Counted from the first letter of the stretch, positions 15,490-28,182 are shown. The stretch is DNA of 64,000 nucleotides from Dokdonella sp. (GCA_016712865.1 JADJQH010000008.1:1178001-1242000); one strand, 5' to 3'. Notes: generated from the letters alone by a model not told the origin. Made by a program: numbers and translations.

Positions 15490-16370
15490 TGAGAGTGTTT
15501 TCCCGATTGATTGCCAGACTGCGAGCCATCGCTTGCGCCTGGCTGACTCTCGCGGCATTGACCGTGCAGGCCGCCCCGCAGATTCCCGACTTTGTTTACC
15601 AGGGGCGCCTTGAACAGAATGGTGGCCCGGCCAACGGCAACTTCGATCTCACGTTTGCCCTGTTCGATGCGCCCAGCGCAGGCAATGCGGTTGGCGCACC
15701 GATCACGCAGAACGACTTTCCAGTCACCGATGGCTTGTTCAGCGTTTCGCTGGCCTTCCCCGGGGCATTCAACGGCACGCAGTTGTATCTTGAAGTCAGC
15801 GTGGAGGGCACGCCGATGACACCGCGCCACGCCGTGGCTACTGCACCCGTATCGCAGTTTTCCCTGAGCGGCGGCATCAGCGGGCCGGCAGGAGGTGCGC
15901 TCAGTGGCAATTACCCGAATCCGTCGATTGCCTCCTTCGCGGTGACCAACTCGAAACTTGCCGCTGAGGCGGTGAGCACTTCCAAGATCTTCGACAGCGC
16001 TGTCAATGGCAGCAAGATTCTCGATGGATCCGTGGATACCGATGATCTTGCGAACGGTGCGGCCACAACCGCCAAGATCGCGAATGACAGCATCACGCGC
16101 GGCAAAATCGCCGGTGGCTACAGCAACGGTGCAATCAGCGTCACGGTCGGAGCGAATGACTGCAATGACTACAACATCAACATACCCGGCGCACAGGTGA
16201 ATGACCTCGTGTTCTTCAACCTGCAGTCCGGATCGTCGCTGCCCGCCAACATGCTGATCCAACCGCTCAAGGTTACCGCTGCGGATTCCGTGCAGATTCG
16301 TGCCTGCAATCTCGGCAACGTGTCGCAGAGCACTGGGTCAATCGCGATCTATGTCCTGACCATGCGCTGA
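15489..16370 (+). CDS. Secreted repeat protein, fibre-like, unknown function
   Basis: This 293-residue protein has a signal peptide ending near TVQAAP. Its N-terminal domain has the pattern IPDFVYQGRLEQNGGPANGN and FDLTFALFD, then GLFSVSL, which I know from exported proteins of many large-genome bacteria. A linker GGALSGNYPNPSIAS follows. The next region has short repeats of the form SKIxDxSVxxxxLxxGAxTxxKI (about residues 155-210), typical of phage-tail-fibre-like or trimeric stalks, and the C-terminal domain contains DCNDYNINIPGAQVNDLVFF. Start ATG at 15489 overlaps the previous stop. The role is unknown; a surface-exposed structural protein is the best guess. Confidence 0.75.
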   Translation: MRVFSRLIARLRAIACAWLTLAALTVQAAPQIPDFVYQGRLEQNGGPANGNFDLTFALFDAPSAGNAVGAPITQNDFPVTDGLFSVSLAFPGAFNGTQLYLEVSVEGTPMTPRHAVATAPVSQFSLSGGISGPAGGALSGNYPNPSIASFAVTNSKLAAEAVSTSKIFDSAVNGSKILDGSVDTDDLANGAATTAKIANDSITRGKIAGGYSNGAISVTVGANDCNDYNINIPGAQVNDLVFFNLQSGSSLPANMLIQPLKVTAADSVQIRACNLGNVSQSTGSIAIYVLTMR

Positions 16371-16397
16371 CAAGATCGAGGCTAGCCCGGACATTTT

Positions 16398-16574
16398 TGG
16401 GGGGGGGGCAAAGGGGGGCCCCCAACCCCCAAACCCCAGGCCCGCGCCGGAAAACGCCCCGCGGAAAAAAAGAAGGGGGCCCTTTTGGGGGGGGGGGGGG
16501 GGGGGGGGGGGGTGGGGGGGGGGGCGTTGGGTGGTGGTGGCCGGGAAGGGGGGGGGGGGGGGGGGGGGGGGGGG
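16398..16574. other. Poly-G low-complexity tract, possible sequence artefact
   Basis: This stretch is overwhelmingly G on the given strand, with runs of more than 20 G broken by isolated T, A or C. It is unlike anything else nearby and sits next to a REPIN. It may be a true structured G tract or an assembly or base-calling artefact. Long Gly-rich or Pro-rich frames through it are not genes. Together with the REPIN, it accounts for most of 16371-16900. Confidence 0.7.
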
Positions 16575-16630
16575 CTAATCCGGGCAAGTGCGATGGCGAC
16601 GCGCGGTGGACAAGGGGTGCTGCTTGGGGA

Positions 16631-16740
16631 AGGTCTGAACAAGTATTGTCGCGAGCAAGCTCGCTCCCACCATTGCTTGATCTTGTGGGAGCGAGCTTGC
16701 TCGCGACGAATGAGTTCCGTACTTGTTCGGAGTTTCCTCA
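16631..16740. repeat. REPIN copy B
   Basis: This is a doublet of inverted REP units at 16648-16670 and 16685-16707, separated by the 14-nt spacer CATTGCTTGATCTT and flanked by GGTCTGAACAAGTA and TACTTGTTCGGAGTTTCCTC. It is nearly identical to copy C at 43115-43223 in the same orientation and to copy A at 14871-14976 inverted. Confidence 0.9.
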
Positions 16741-16900
16741 GGGAATTCCTGATCAACCACAATTTGCGTCACCCCGGCATACGCCTGGGTCCATTTTGAC
16801 CTTGATTCCATTGGAACAAGATCAAGATGGGTTCCGGCTTGACCAGCCATTCGGCTGTTGTAAAGCGCCTCGCCGGAATGACGAGCAAATCAGATTTTCC

Positions 16901-18130
16901 TCAGTGCCCGGCTGCGGCCTCCACTTGCCGCATCAGGCGCAGCAGGTTGCCGCCCAGGATGCCGTCGATCTGTGCCTCGCTATAGCCCTCTTGCACGAGG
17001 CGCTCGGTGATTTTCGGCAGGCTGGCGATGTCTTCCATTCCCTTGACGCCGCCGCCGCCGTCCCAGTCGGCGCCGAGGCCGACATGCTCGGGTCCGGCCA
17101 CCTTGATGATGTGCAGCATGTGTTTCATGTAGTCGGCGAAGGTGGCCATCGGCAGCGGGTATTGCTTCTCGATTTCGTGGTAGCGGCGCATGGCTTCGCG
17201 CTGGCGTTCGGGCGTCAAGTCTGCGCTGTCCTCGATCAGTTCCCAGAACGAGTCCATGGCCTTGTCGCGCTCGGCGTTCGTTGGCGTCTTGATCAGGAAG
17301 GAACTGACCGAGTTGACCTGGATCACGCCGCCCTTGGCGGCCAACTTGCGGATTCGCGCATCGTCGATATTGCGTGGATGCGCATTCAGAGCATGCGAGG
17401 CGCTGTGCGAAAGGATCACCGGCGCCTTCGACAATTCCAGCACCTGGTCGAAGGTGTCATTGCTGGAGTGCGACAGGTCGATGATCAGGCCAAGGCGGTT
17501 GGCATCGGCAACCAAGGCGCGACCCTTGTCACTGAGTCCGCCGAACTCGGCGCCGTCCGGGTTCGTGGCCGAATCGGCAAAATCGTTGTTCGAGGAATGG
17601 ACCAGACCCAGCATGCGCAGGCCGAGTGCGTAATAGGTTTCCAGCAGGCTGGGATCGGTCGCCAGCGGCGATGCATTCTCCATGCTGATGTAGACCACGC
17701 GTTTGTCGGCGTTGACGATGCGCTGCGCGTCGTCGGCGCGCAGGGCAATTTCAAAGTGGTCGCGATGGGCTGCCACCATTTCGCGAATGTCCATCAGCCG
17801 TCGCAGGCCGGCATCACGCGCCTTGCGCTTGCCGGCCAGGTCCCGTTCACCCTGGGCGGTCCAGATTGCCCAGAATCCGCCATCCAGGCCGCCATCGATC
17901 ATGCGCGGGTAGTCTACATAGGAGAAATCGGCATCCGCGCTGTGCCGGTCCATGATGTCCCAACCGGGGCGTGCAAACAGCAGCGGAGTGTCCAGGTGTG
18001 TATCCAGCACCAACGCGCGCGCATGGATCGACTGTGCCTTGGCCTGCGCGGAAATCTGCTCGGACTGGCCGGCAAGCGCAGCCGGGCTCAGGCAGGCAAG
18101 CAGCACGGCAAGGGAAACGATCGATTTCAT
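16901..18130 (-). CDS. Membrane dipeptidase (peptidase M19, renal dipeptidase family)
   Basis: This is a zinc dipeptidase hydrolysing dipeptides, including some with D-amino acids. The 409-residue protein has a signal peptide (MKSIVSLAVLLACLSPAALA) that sets the start at ATG 18130. Metal ligands of the family are visible: HxD in LDTHLDTP, Glu in VYISMENA, and His in DLSHSSND and ILSHSASHAL. The DHVGLGADWDGG-type motif is present as EHVGLGADWDGGG. It is probably periplasmic or a secreted enzyme. It stands alone, flanked by repeats on its 3' side and divergent from phaE. It could act on murein-derived dipeptides, but that is inference. Confidence 0.93.
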   Translation of the reverse strand: MKSIVSLAVLLACLSPAALAGQSEQISAQAKAQSIHARALVLDTHLDTPLLFARPGWDIMDRHSADADFSYVDYPRMIDGGLDGGFWAIWTAQGERDLAGKRKARDAGLRRLMDIREMVAAHRDHFEIALRADDAQRIVNADKRVVYISMENASPLATDPSLLETYYALGLRMLGLVHSSNNDFADSATNPDGAEFGGLSDKGRALVADANRLGLIIDLSHSSNDTFDQVLELSKAPVILSHSASHALNAHPRNIDDARIRKLAAKGGVIQVNSVSSFLIKTPTNAERDKAMDSFWELIEDSADLTPERQREAMRRYHEIEKQYPLPMATFADYMKHMLHIIKVAGPEHVGLGADWDGGGGVKGMEDIASLPKITERLVQEGYSEAQIDGILGGNLLRLMRQVEAAAGH

Positions 18131-18318
18131 GGGCGTGGATTCCTGCACGGGGAAGGCCGGATCAGATCACAGAGGCAGGTTCAGGACAATGCGCGGCTGC
18201 CATGCGGCCGTTGCGTTTGCCCCTTGCGCAGGGGCAGAGGTCGCCCGGATGCAGGCGCACGGCTATCATGTGCATCTTTTGATGCGTCTTCGCGCGCGAA
18301 CCGAGGTTGGAGTCGATC

Positions 18319-19617
18319 ATGAATGAGTCTGTGGATGTCGCGCAGTGGGCAAAAGCCTGGGAAGCACTGGCGCGCCAGGCGCAATCGGTTTTTGGTGGCG
18401 GGCAGGCGGCAGCCGACTCCGCTTCGTCGATGCCACCGTGGTTGGACAAGATCGACCAGATCAATCCCTTCGCCAAGGGCAAGGTCCAGAACGAGGCCGT
18501 CGAACACCTGCTGGCCGGTGCCCAGGGGTATCTGGGCATGTTGCAGAGCCTGGCCAACGCCGCGGGGGGGCAAGCCGCCGCGATCAATCCAGCCCAGTGG
18601 GCAGGCGGGTTCATCCCCGGAGCGTTCGCGGGGCCTTCCAGCAACCCCTTTGCTCAGGCCATGCGGACATTCGGTGGCCACGGCGCGGCGGGCTTCGAGC
18701 AGATGTTCGATCGCTTTGCGCAAACCGTTGCGCCCATGCTGGAGAAGGGCAAGAGCGTCCTCAACATGCCCGCCTTCGGTCATCTACGCGAGAAGCAGGA
18801 AAACCTGCAAAAGATGGCTCGCGTGTTCATGGAGTACCAGGAACAGAGCGCGCGCTATGACCGCATGATGCTGAAAGTCGGTGAGCAGAGCTTCGCACGC
18901 TTCCAGCTCAAGCTGGCCGAACGCGAAGAGCCCGGCCGCCAGATCGAATCGGTGCGCGCACTCTACGACCTGTGGATCGATGCGGCCGAGGAGGCCTATG
19001 CGGAAATCGCGCTGTCCGAGGAATTCCGCGAGGTCTATGCCGGCGTGGTGGATGCGCAGATGCGCGTGCGCCAGCAGGTACAGGGCGAAGTCGAGAAACT
19101 CTGCAATGAATTCGGCATGCCCACGCGCAGTGAGGTCAACAGCATTGGCGAACGCTTGCAGGCCTTGCGACGGGAATTTCGCCAATTCCAGGAGTCGTGG
19201 GGCGCGGCATCGGTGGCGCCGGTCGCCGCCGAGCCGGAACCGACTGCCCGCGTCGATGCGCCGAACATCGCCGTGCCGGCGGTGGCCAAGGCGCGTGCCG
19301 GCAAGCGCAGTCGTCGCGGCAGGAAGGTGAGTGCCAAGGCAACTTCGAACAGCAGGACTGCGGATTCCAAGGTCGGCACGCGCAAACCCGATCCTGCGCC
19401 GGAGGCCACAAAGACGAGCAAGACTTCTGCGAAACCAAAGCATCGTGCAGACGCCGCATCCCGACGCAAAAACGCAGTCAAGACACCCGCCCGGCGCGCG
19501 GCGGCAAGCAGGGCCGCAGCGCCAGCCACACGTACCGCCAAGGGTAGTTTCGCCACCAGCATCGCGCGCTTCGCGCGCAAGACCAAAAGTGCCGCCAAGC
19601 GCGGCGGGAGCAAGTGA
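18319..19617 (+). CDS. phaE: Class III poly(R)-hydroxyalkanoate synthase subunit PhaE with basic tail
   Basis: This is the non-catalytic subunit that activates PhaC in class III PHA synthases. The protein is 432 residues. The PhaE domain occupies about 1-300, with a family-typical MQ(N)xWxxxF-like N-terminus and a helical segment LYDLWIDAAEEAYAEIALSE. From about residue 310 the protein is extremely rich in Lys, Ala, Arg and Ser, resembling histone H1-like tails; classical PhaE is about 360 residues and lacks this. Start ATG at 18319 with GGAG upstream. The TGA overlaps the phaC ATG (TGATG at 19615-19619), so the subunits are translationally coupled. Confidence 0.9.
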   Translation: MNESVDVAQWAKAWEALARQAQSVFGGGQAAADSASSMPPWLDKIDQINPFAKGKVQNEAVEHLLAGAQGYLGMLQSLANAAGGQAAAINPAQWAGGFIPGAFAGPSSNPFAQAMRTFGGHGAAGFEQMFDRFAQTVAPMLEKGKSVLNMPAFGHLREKQENLQKMARVFMEYQEQSARYDRMMLKVGEQSFARFQLKLAEREEPGRQIESVRALYDLWIDAAEEAYAEIALSEEFREVYAGVVDAQMRVRQQVQGEVEKLCNEFGMPTRSEVNSIGERLQALRREFRQFQESWGAASVAPVAAEPEPTARVDAPNIAVPAVAKARAGKRSRRGRKVSAKATSNSRTADSKVGTRKPDPAPEATKTSKTSAKPKHRADAASRRKNAVKTPARRAAASRAAAPATRTAKGSFATSIARFARKTKSAAKRGGSK

Positions 19618-20681
19618 TGGGACCTCTCAAGCTTGATGCAGCCGGAGTCTTCGCCGAAGCGCAGAAGTTCCAGAAAAAGCTCACCGCCGGCATGAAGGTG
19701 CTGGGCACGCTGGATGACGTGCAGTTCGGCGTGACGCCCAAGGAAGAGGTTTACCGCGAGGACAAGCTCGTGGTCTACCGTTTCCGTGGTGATCGCAAGC
19801 CCACGGCGAAGACGCCGACATTGATCGTCTATGCCTTGGTCAACCGGCCCTACATGGTCGATCTGCAGGAAGACAAATCGCTGGTGCGCAACCTGCTCGC
19901 CCAGGGTGAAGACATTTACCTGATCGATTGGGGTTACCCGGATCGGGCCGACCGCTGGTTGACCCTGGATGACTACATCAACGGTTACATCCGGCGCAGC
20001 GTGGATGCCGTGGCGCGTCATGCAGGCGTGAAGAAGATCAATGTGCTCGGCATCTGCCAGGGCGGCGCGTTCTCGCTGTGCTTCAGTGCCATCCATCCGC
20101 AAAAGGTGAAGAACCTCATCACCATGGTCACCCCGGTGGATTTCCACACGCCGGACAACATGCTGTCGAACTGGACCCGCAACATGGATGCGGACCTGTT
20201 CGTCGACACCATCGGCAACGTGCCGGCTGACCTGATGAACTGGTGCTATCTGACCCTGAAGCCGATGCGCCTGTTGCAGCAGAAGTACGTGGGCATGGTC
20301 GACATCCTCGACGACAAGGTCGAGCTGGAGAACTTCCTGCGCATGGAGAAATGGATCTTCGATTCACCCGACCAGGCCGGCGAGGCGTTTCGCCAGTTCA
20401 TGCGCGATTTCTACCAGGGCAACAAGCTGCTCAAGGGCGGTTTGCTCATCGGCAAGCATGAGGTGGATCTGGGGAACGTCACCATGCCCGTGCTCAACAT
20501 CTTTGCCGAGCAGGACCACCTGGTTCCACCCGATTCGTCGCGCGCACTGAAATCAGCGGTCGGCAGCCGGGACTACACCCAGATCGCGTTCAAGGGTGGG
20601 CACATCGGCATCTATGTGTCCGGCCGCGCGCAGCGTGAAGTGCCGCCCGCGATCCACGACTGGCTCAAGGCGCGCGCCTGA
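19617..20681 (+). CDS. phaC: Class III poly(R)-hydroxyalkanoate synthase subunit PhaC
   Basis: This is the catalytic subunit polymerising 3-hydroxyacyl-CoA into PHA granules. The 354-residue protein has an alpha/beta-hydrolase fold with the lipase-like box GICQGG (nucleophile Cys148), Asp300 in AEQDHLVPP and His329 in KGGHIGIYVSG, matching the Cys-Asp-His triad of the Allochromatium PhaC. Length fits class III (about 355 residues) and not class I or II (about 560-600). The start ATG at 19617 overlaps the phaE stop; the GTG at 19614 is less likely. No phaA, phaB or phasin gene is adjacent. Confidence 0.95.
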   Translation: MGPLKLDAAGVFAEAQKFQKKLTAGMKVLGTLDDVQFGVTPKEEVYREDKLVVYRFRGDRKPTAKTPTLIVYALVNRPYMVDLQEDKSLVRNLLAQGEDIYLIDWGYPDRADRWLTLDDYINGYIRRSVDAVARHAGVKKINVLGICQGGAFSLCFSAIHPQKVKNLITMVTPVDFHTPDNMLSNWTRNMDADLFVDTIGNVPADLMNWCYLTLKPMRLLQQKYVGMVDILDDKVELENFLRMEKWIFDSPDQAGEAFRQFMRDFYQGNKLLKGGLLIGKHEVDLGNVTMPVLNIFAEQDHLVPPDSSRALKSAVGSRDYTQIAFKGGHIGIYVSGRAQREVPPAIHDWLKARA

Positions 20682-20702
20682 CGGAAGAGTTTCCCGCAGG
20701 AA

Positions 20703-20802
20703 GTAGGGTGGATAAGCGTTGGCGCATCCACCGTTCTGACCGCAGCGATCATGCAAGGTCGAGTCAAATTGTGGCGGATGCGCTGTCGCTTATCCGCCCT
20801 AC
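20703..20802. repeat. 100-bp inverted-repeat hairpin element, copy 1
   Basis: The ends GTAGGGTGGATAAGCG and CGCTTATCCGCCCTAC are mutually inverted, with inner arms GCGCATCCACC and GTGGCGGATGCGC. The whole 100 bp recurs with a few changes at 21044-21143. It is a long imperfect hairpin of REP/MITE type downstream of phaC. Confidence 0.85.
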
Positions 20803-20889
20803 GAACTGATGGATGAGTTTCCCGCAGGGGCGGGAGGCATTTCGGCATTTTCGGTCGGCCTTGAAAGGCCTCCTACGTTGCGTGCGGCT

Positions 20890-21020
20890 TCTGTAGGAGC
20901 GCCTTCAGGCGCGATGCTTTTCGGCACTTCCGGTCGGCCTTGAAAGGCCTCCTACGTTGCGTGCGGCTTATGTAGGAGCGCCCCTTCGTCGAGATCAGGA
21001 CAGGCTTCAGGCGCGATGCT
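20890..21020. repeat. Cluster of REP units between the two hairpin elements
   Basis: Units GTAGGAGCGCCTTCAGGCGC and the inverse form GGCCTTGAAAGGCCTCCTAC alternate here. The segment CGGCCTTGAAAGGCCTCCTA then CGTTGCGTGCGGCTT is itself directly repeated (about 20857-20892 and 20936-20971). No gene is supported between 20682 and 21297. Confidence 0.7.
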
Positions 21021-21043
21021 GTCGTTCATTGTCATGAAAGAAA

Positions 21044-21143
21044 GTAGGGTGGATAAGCGTTAGCGCATCCACCGTTCTGAGCGCAGCGATCATGCAAGGT
21101 CGAGTCAAATCGTGGCGGATGCGCTAACGCTTATCCGCCCTAC
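21044..21143. repeat. 100-bp inverted-repeat hairpin element, copy 2
   Basis: This is a direct repeat of the element at 20703-20802, with only a handful of substitutions. The terminal GTAGGG/CCCTAC arms are retained. Confidence 0.85.
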
Positions 21144-21297
21144 GGGTGCTGAAATCGTGCGGTCCTCACTTCGCGGATTCCATTGCGCCGTCTTCGCGTA
21201 GTGGAATTGATGCGTGCCGGCTTGAACCTCGGGCCCGATGCGTTGCCTGCCGGACCGTCACGTAGAATGCACAATCAATTTCTTGCGGTGCAGCACG

Positions 21298-21606
21298 ATG
21301 AACGAAGTCCTGTTCCACATCCACCAGATCGGCGTCACGCCGTGGAAGCTGATCGGTTATCTCGGCGTGCTGCTTTTCACCAGCCGCTGGTTCGTGCAGA
21401 TGTACGCCACCCGCAAATTGCGCCGGGTGCACATGCCGCGCGCGTTCTGGTGGTTGTCGATTGCCGGCAGCCTGATGCTGGTGAGTTACTTCACCTTCGG
21501 CAAGAACGATTCGGTGGGCATCCTTTCCAATGCCTTTCCGGCCCTGGTGTCGGTTTACAACCTGGTCATCGACTTGCGCCACCGGAAAAAATGGGCCGAA
21601 CCCTGA
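21298..21606 (+). CDS. Lipid A biosynthesis N-terminal (LAB_N) domain membrane protein
   Basis: This 102-residue inner-membrane protein has three hydrophobic segments. The pattern WKLIGYLGVLLFTSRWFVQM, then RRVHMPRAFWWLSIAGSLML and YFTFGKNDSVGILSNAFPAL, is that of the LAB_N family, small proteins often encoded with lipid A or glycosyltransferase genes. Start ATG at 21298. Its neighbours here (PHA synthase and methionine synthase) do not indicate a pathway. Function in this organism is unknown. Confidence 0.8.
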   Translation: MNEVLFHIHQIGVTPWKLIGYLGVLLFTSRWFVQMYATRKLRRVHMPRAFWWLSIAGSLMLVSYFTFGKNDSVGILSNAFPALVSVYNLVIDLRHRKKWAEP

Positions 21607-21687
21607 ACGGATGCAGCCGGCGCGGCTTCATGCCAGAATCGGCCGGTCAGGCAGCCGCCTGGCCTTCAATCTCGGGGAGAGGAAAGC

Positions 21688-21942
21688 ATGGAAAATCGTA
21701 GCAGCGCACCGGTAATGTCGCTGGGTGACTGGATCATCACCATGATCGTCCTGGCAATTCCGCTGGTTAACATCATCATGTTGTTTGTGTGGGGTTTCTC
21801 CAGCAGCACCAATCCGAACAAGTCGAACTTCTGCAAGGCTTACCTGATCTTCATGCTGATCGCCATTGTCCTGTTCTTCATCATGGGCGGCGCGGCCATC
21901 ATGACTGCGATGAGCGGTGCAGGCGTCCCGGCAACCATGTAG
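21688..21942 (+). CDS. Small two-helix membrane protein, unknown function
   Basis: This is an 84-residue protein with two transmembrane segments (about 11-35 and 50-73) and a short polar link SSSTNPNKSNFCKAY. The layout MSLGDWIITMIVLAIPLVNI and FVWGFSSSTNPNKSNFCKAY recurs in small uncharacterised membrane proteins of many bacteria. The start ATG at 21688 follows a good ribosome site (GGAGAGGAAAGC). A strong terminator follows the stop. I cannot assign a role. Confidence 0.75.
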   Translation: MENRSSAPVMSLGDWIITMIVLAIPLVNIIMLFVWGFSSSTNPNKSNFCKAYLIFMLIAIVLFFIMGGAAIMTAMSGAGVPATM

Positions 21943-21948
21943 TTCCCG

Positions 21949-21982
21949 ACGCGCCTGCCGAGGGCGGCAGGCGCGTTTCCCC
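21949..21982. terminator. Rho-independent terminator between convergent genes
   Basis: A perfect 12-bp stem ACGCGCCTGCCG/CGGCAGGCGCGT with an AGGG loop is followed on the plus strand by TTTCCCC. It lies between the small membrane gene and the convergent metH, so it can end transcription from both sides, although the U tract is short. Confidence 0.8.
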
Positions 21983-21993
21983 GGTGACGCGGT

Positions 21994-24690
<2,697 letters not shown>

Positions 24691-25743
24691 TCAGGCGGCC
24701 ACGGCGTGGTCTTGCGGCAAGGCGCGCGGCGCAACGCCGTCGACCGCCGCCGCAATCGCCGCGATATGTGCAGGCGTGGTGCCGCAGCAGCCACCCACAA
24801 GATTGACCAGGCCGGAACGGGCAAATTCGCCGATCAGCGCGGCCATTTCTGCCGGTGTTTCGTCGTATTCGGCGAAGGCATTCGGCAAGCCCGCGTTGGG
24901 ATGGGCGCTGACATGGCAGTTGGCGACGCGCGCGAGGGTATCGACGTACTCGCGCAATTCCTTCGCCCCCAGCGCGCAGTTGAGGCCCACGGCCAGCGGT
25001 CGCGCGTGCGCGATCGAAATATAGAACGCCTCCGTGGTCTGGCCGGACAAGGTGCGGCCGGAGCGGTCGGTGATGGTGCCGGAGATCATCACCGGCAAGC
25101 GACTGCCGCGTGCACGGAACACTTCATCGATGGCGAACAATGCCGCCTTCGCGTTCAAGGTGTCGAAGATGGTTTCCACCATGAGGATGTCGGCGCCGCC
25201 GTCGATCAGGCCTTCCGCCGCTTCGCGGTAGTTGATGCGCAGTTCGTCGAAGCTGGTGTTGCGGAAGCCGGGGTCGTTGACGTTCGGGCTGATGGATGCC
25301 GTGCGGCTGGTCGGACCGAGTACGCCGATGACGAAGCGCGGCTTGTCCGGCGTGGCCGCTTCGGCGGCATCGCAGCAGGCACGGGCCAGGCGTGCGCCTT
25401 CGCGGTTCAGCTCACCGACCAGGCTTTCCAGTCGGTAGTCGGCCTGGCTGATTGCGGTCGAATTGAAGGTGTTGGTTTCCAGCAGGTCGGCACCGGCATC
25501 GAGGTAGGCGCGATGGATTTCTGCGATCACGTCGGGTCGGGTCAGGCTGAGCAGGTCGTTGTTGCCCTTGAGGTCATGCCCGTGCGTGGCGAAGCGCCCG
25601 CCACGGTAGTCGGCTTCTTCCAGCCTGTAGCCTTGCACCATCGTTCCCATCGCGCCGTCGATGACGAGAATGCGCCGCGCCAGTGCATTGGTCAGCATCT
25701 GCACGCGCGCCGGGTTGGACCATGGCAGGGCGTTGTGACTCAT
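24691..25743 (-). CDS. metH: Methionine synthase, N-terminal homocysteine-binding chain
   Basis: This is the homocysteine S-methyltransferase domain of B12-dependent methionine synthase as a free-standing 350-residue protein. Zinc-ligand cysteines are visible in [11 protein letters not shown] and [13 protein letters not shown]. The N-terminal motif [12 protein letters not shown] is typical. The ATG overlaps the upstream regulator's stop (ATGA at 25740-25743), and the stop abuts the start of the second chain, so all three genes form one operon. The reaction is homocysteine plus methylcobalamin to methionine, acting with the downstream chain. Confidence 0.95.
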   Translation of the reverse strand: MSHNALPWSNPARVQMLTNALARRILVIDGAMGTMVQGYRLEEADYRGGRFATHGHDLKGNNDLLSLTRPDVIAEIHRAYLDAGADLLETNTFNSTAISQADYRLESLVGELNREGARLARACCDAAEAATPDKPRFVIGVLGPTSRTASISPNVNDPGFRNTSFDELRINYREAAEGLIDGGADILMVETIFDTLNAKAALFAIDEVFRARGSRLPVMISGTITDRSGRTLSGQTTEAFYISIAHARPLAVGLNCALGAKELREYVDTLARVANCHVSAHPNAGLPNAFAEYDETPAEMAALIGEFARSGLVNLVGGCCGTTPAHIAAIAAAVDGVAPRALPQDHAVAA

Positions 25744-26666
25744 GGCTTCCTCGCCAGCAGGCTCAGTACTTCGAAATGGGGCGCCTTGGCCTCGCGCGAG
25801 ATGCGTTCGCAGGAAAGCACTTCCAGCCCGGCATCCTCGGCAAATGCGCGCAGGTCGGCCGGCTTGAAGCCGAGGTTGCGATGATCGAACGGTTCGACCG
25901 CCGAGCGGTGGGCATGCTTGCCCAGCGTGGCGACCAGCAGGCGACCGCCCTTGGCCAGCACGCGCGCGGCTTCGGCCACGACCCGTGCCGGTTCTTCGCT
26001 GAAGGTGAGGGCGTGCATCAACAGCACCAGGTCGAAACGCCTGCGGCCCAGATCCAGCGCGTGCATGTCGCCGCTCACCACCTCCACGTTCTGATGGTTC
26101 TTGAGGCGCTCGCGGGCGGCGCTGACCACGCGCGCACTGGCGTCGAGACAGACAATGGAACGTGCACGCGGTGCGAGCAGCTCGGCCAGCACGCCGTCAC
26201 CGGAGGCGATGTCGAGTACGTCGCCGGCATCCACCAGTTGCGTCATCGCCCGTGCCAGCGTTTCCCAGGTGCGGCCCGGTGAGTAGTGGCGCTCCATGTC
26301 GCCGGCAACGGTGTCTGCCCAGCCTTCGGCACGCGCGCGCCTCGCCAGTATGCCGGGCAAGCGCCTTTCGTCGTCGGCGAGCAGGGCATCGCTCACCGCT
26401 TCCTTCAATGCGCGCAGCAAGGCGCCTTCGCGCGGCGGCAACTCACCGTTGTAGCGGTAGTAGGACGAAACCCCTGCGCGGCGGTCTCGCACCAGGTCGG
26501 CTTCCTTCAGCTTGGCCAGATGGGTGGACACGCGCGGCTGCGCCAGGCGCAGGATCGCCGCCAGTTCGGCCACGGTCAGTTCCTCGCGCTCAAGCAGGGC
26601 GAGCAGGCGCACCCGGGTCGGGTCGGAAAGCAGCCTGAGCAGTGAGGATGTGGCGGACAGGTCCAT
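25740..26666 (-). CDS. ArsR-family regulator fused to a SAM-dependent methyltransferase domain
   Basis: The 308-residue protein has an N-terminal winged-helix ArsR domain ([20 protein letters not shown] through [15 protein letters not shown]-like recognition helix, about 8-80). A class I methyltransferase domain follows, with SAM motif [15 protein letters not shown] and acidic post-strand-2 residue in [11 protein letters not shown]. No metal-binding cysteine motif is apparent, so a metabolite signal is more likely. Leading the methionine synthase operon, it fits a regulator of the SAM/SAH cycle such as SahR-type proteins. Start ATG at 26666 is supported by GGAAGGAT upstream. Ligand and targets are inferred. 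Confidence 0.85.
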   Translation of the reverse strand: MDLSATSSLLRLLSDPTRVRLLALLEREELTVAELAAILRLAQPRVSTHLAKLKEADLVRDRRAGVSSYYRYNGELPPREGALLRALKEAVSDALLADDERRLPGILARRARAEGWADTVAGDMERHYSPGRTWETLARAMTQLVDAGDVLDIASGDGVLAELLAPRARSIVCLDASARVVSAARERLKNHQNVEVVSGDMHALDLGRRRFDLVLLMHALTFSEEPARVVAEAARVLAKGGRLLVATLGKHAHRSAVEPFDHRNLGFKPADLRAFAEDAGLEVLSCERISREAKAPHFEVLSLLARKP

Positions 26667-26667
26667 G

Positions 26668-26732
26668 CAATATCCTTCCATCCGGATTGAAAGATGGACG
26701 CGCAGCGTAACCAGCCGGCTTGTGCTCGTCAA
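26668..26732 (-). promoter_or_regulatory. Promoter and operator candidate of the arsR-metH operon
   Basis: On the minus strand, -35 TTGACG (26732-26727), a 17-bp spacer and -10 TACGCT (26709-26704) precede the operon. An imperfect dyad bounded by CAATCC and GGATATTG lies at 26668-26689, overlapping the expected leader between start site and gene, and CCATC/GATGG at about 26678-26699 forms another. These are candidate autoregulatory sites for the ArsR-type protein. The -10 is weak. Confidence 0.4.
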
Positions 26733-26753
26733 CGTGAAGCGCGCACTTCCCCT

Positions 26754-26808
26754 GTAGGTCGGGCTTCAGCCCGACGTGCCCATCAAGTCGGGTTGAAACC
26801 CGACCTAC
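26754..26808. repeat. Double-hairpin REP element
   Basis: GTAGGTCGGGCTTCAGCCCG and its inverse partner ending CGGGTTGAAACCCGACCTAC form two small hairpins within one large palindrome. It sits between the divergent regulator and acyl-CoA dehydrogenase genes. Confidence 0.85.
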
Positions 26809-26882
26809 AAATGCGGTCAGGCGGGCACAGTGGCGCTTGAGGCGATAAAATCCCCGACCGCCTTCTGTTTTCAGGATCATTC

Positions 26883-28043
<1,161 letters not shown>

Positions 28044-28182
28044 TGCGCGAGTTCCCGCGATTCGAGTGCGCAGGAACGCGCGAGCCTTAGCGCAAGCTGT
28101 CCGGGGCGTTCGGTTTGGGTAGATTAAGTGTGGGTCGGGGCGTATCCTCCGCGCCCACCGACAGCACCCCGAAAAGGACGAA

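Noticed and set aside
16397-18322. 641-residue frame starting in the poly-G tract and running antisense to the M19 dipeptidase
   Set aside because: The Gly-rich start comes from the homopolymer and the rest is antisense to a clear dipeptidase gene.
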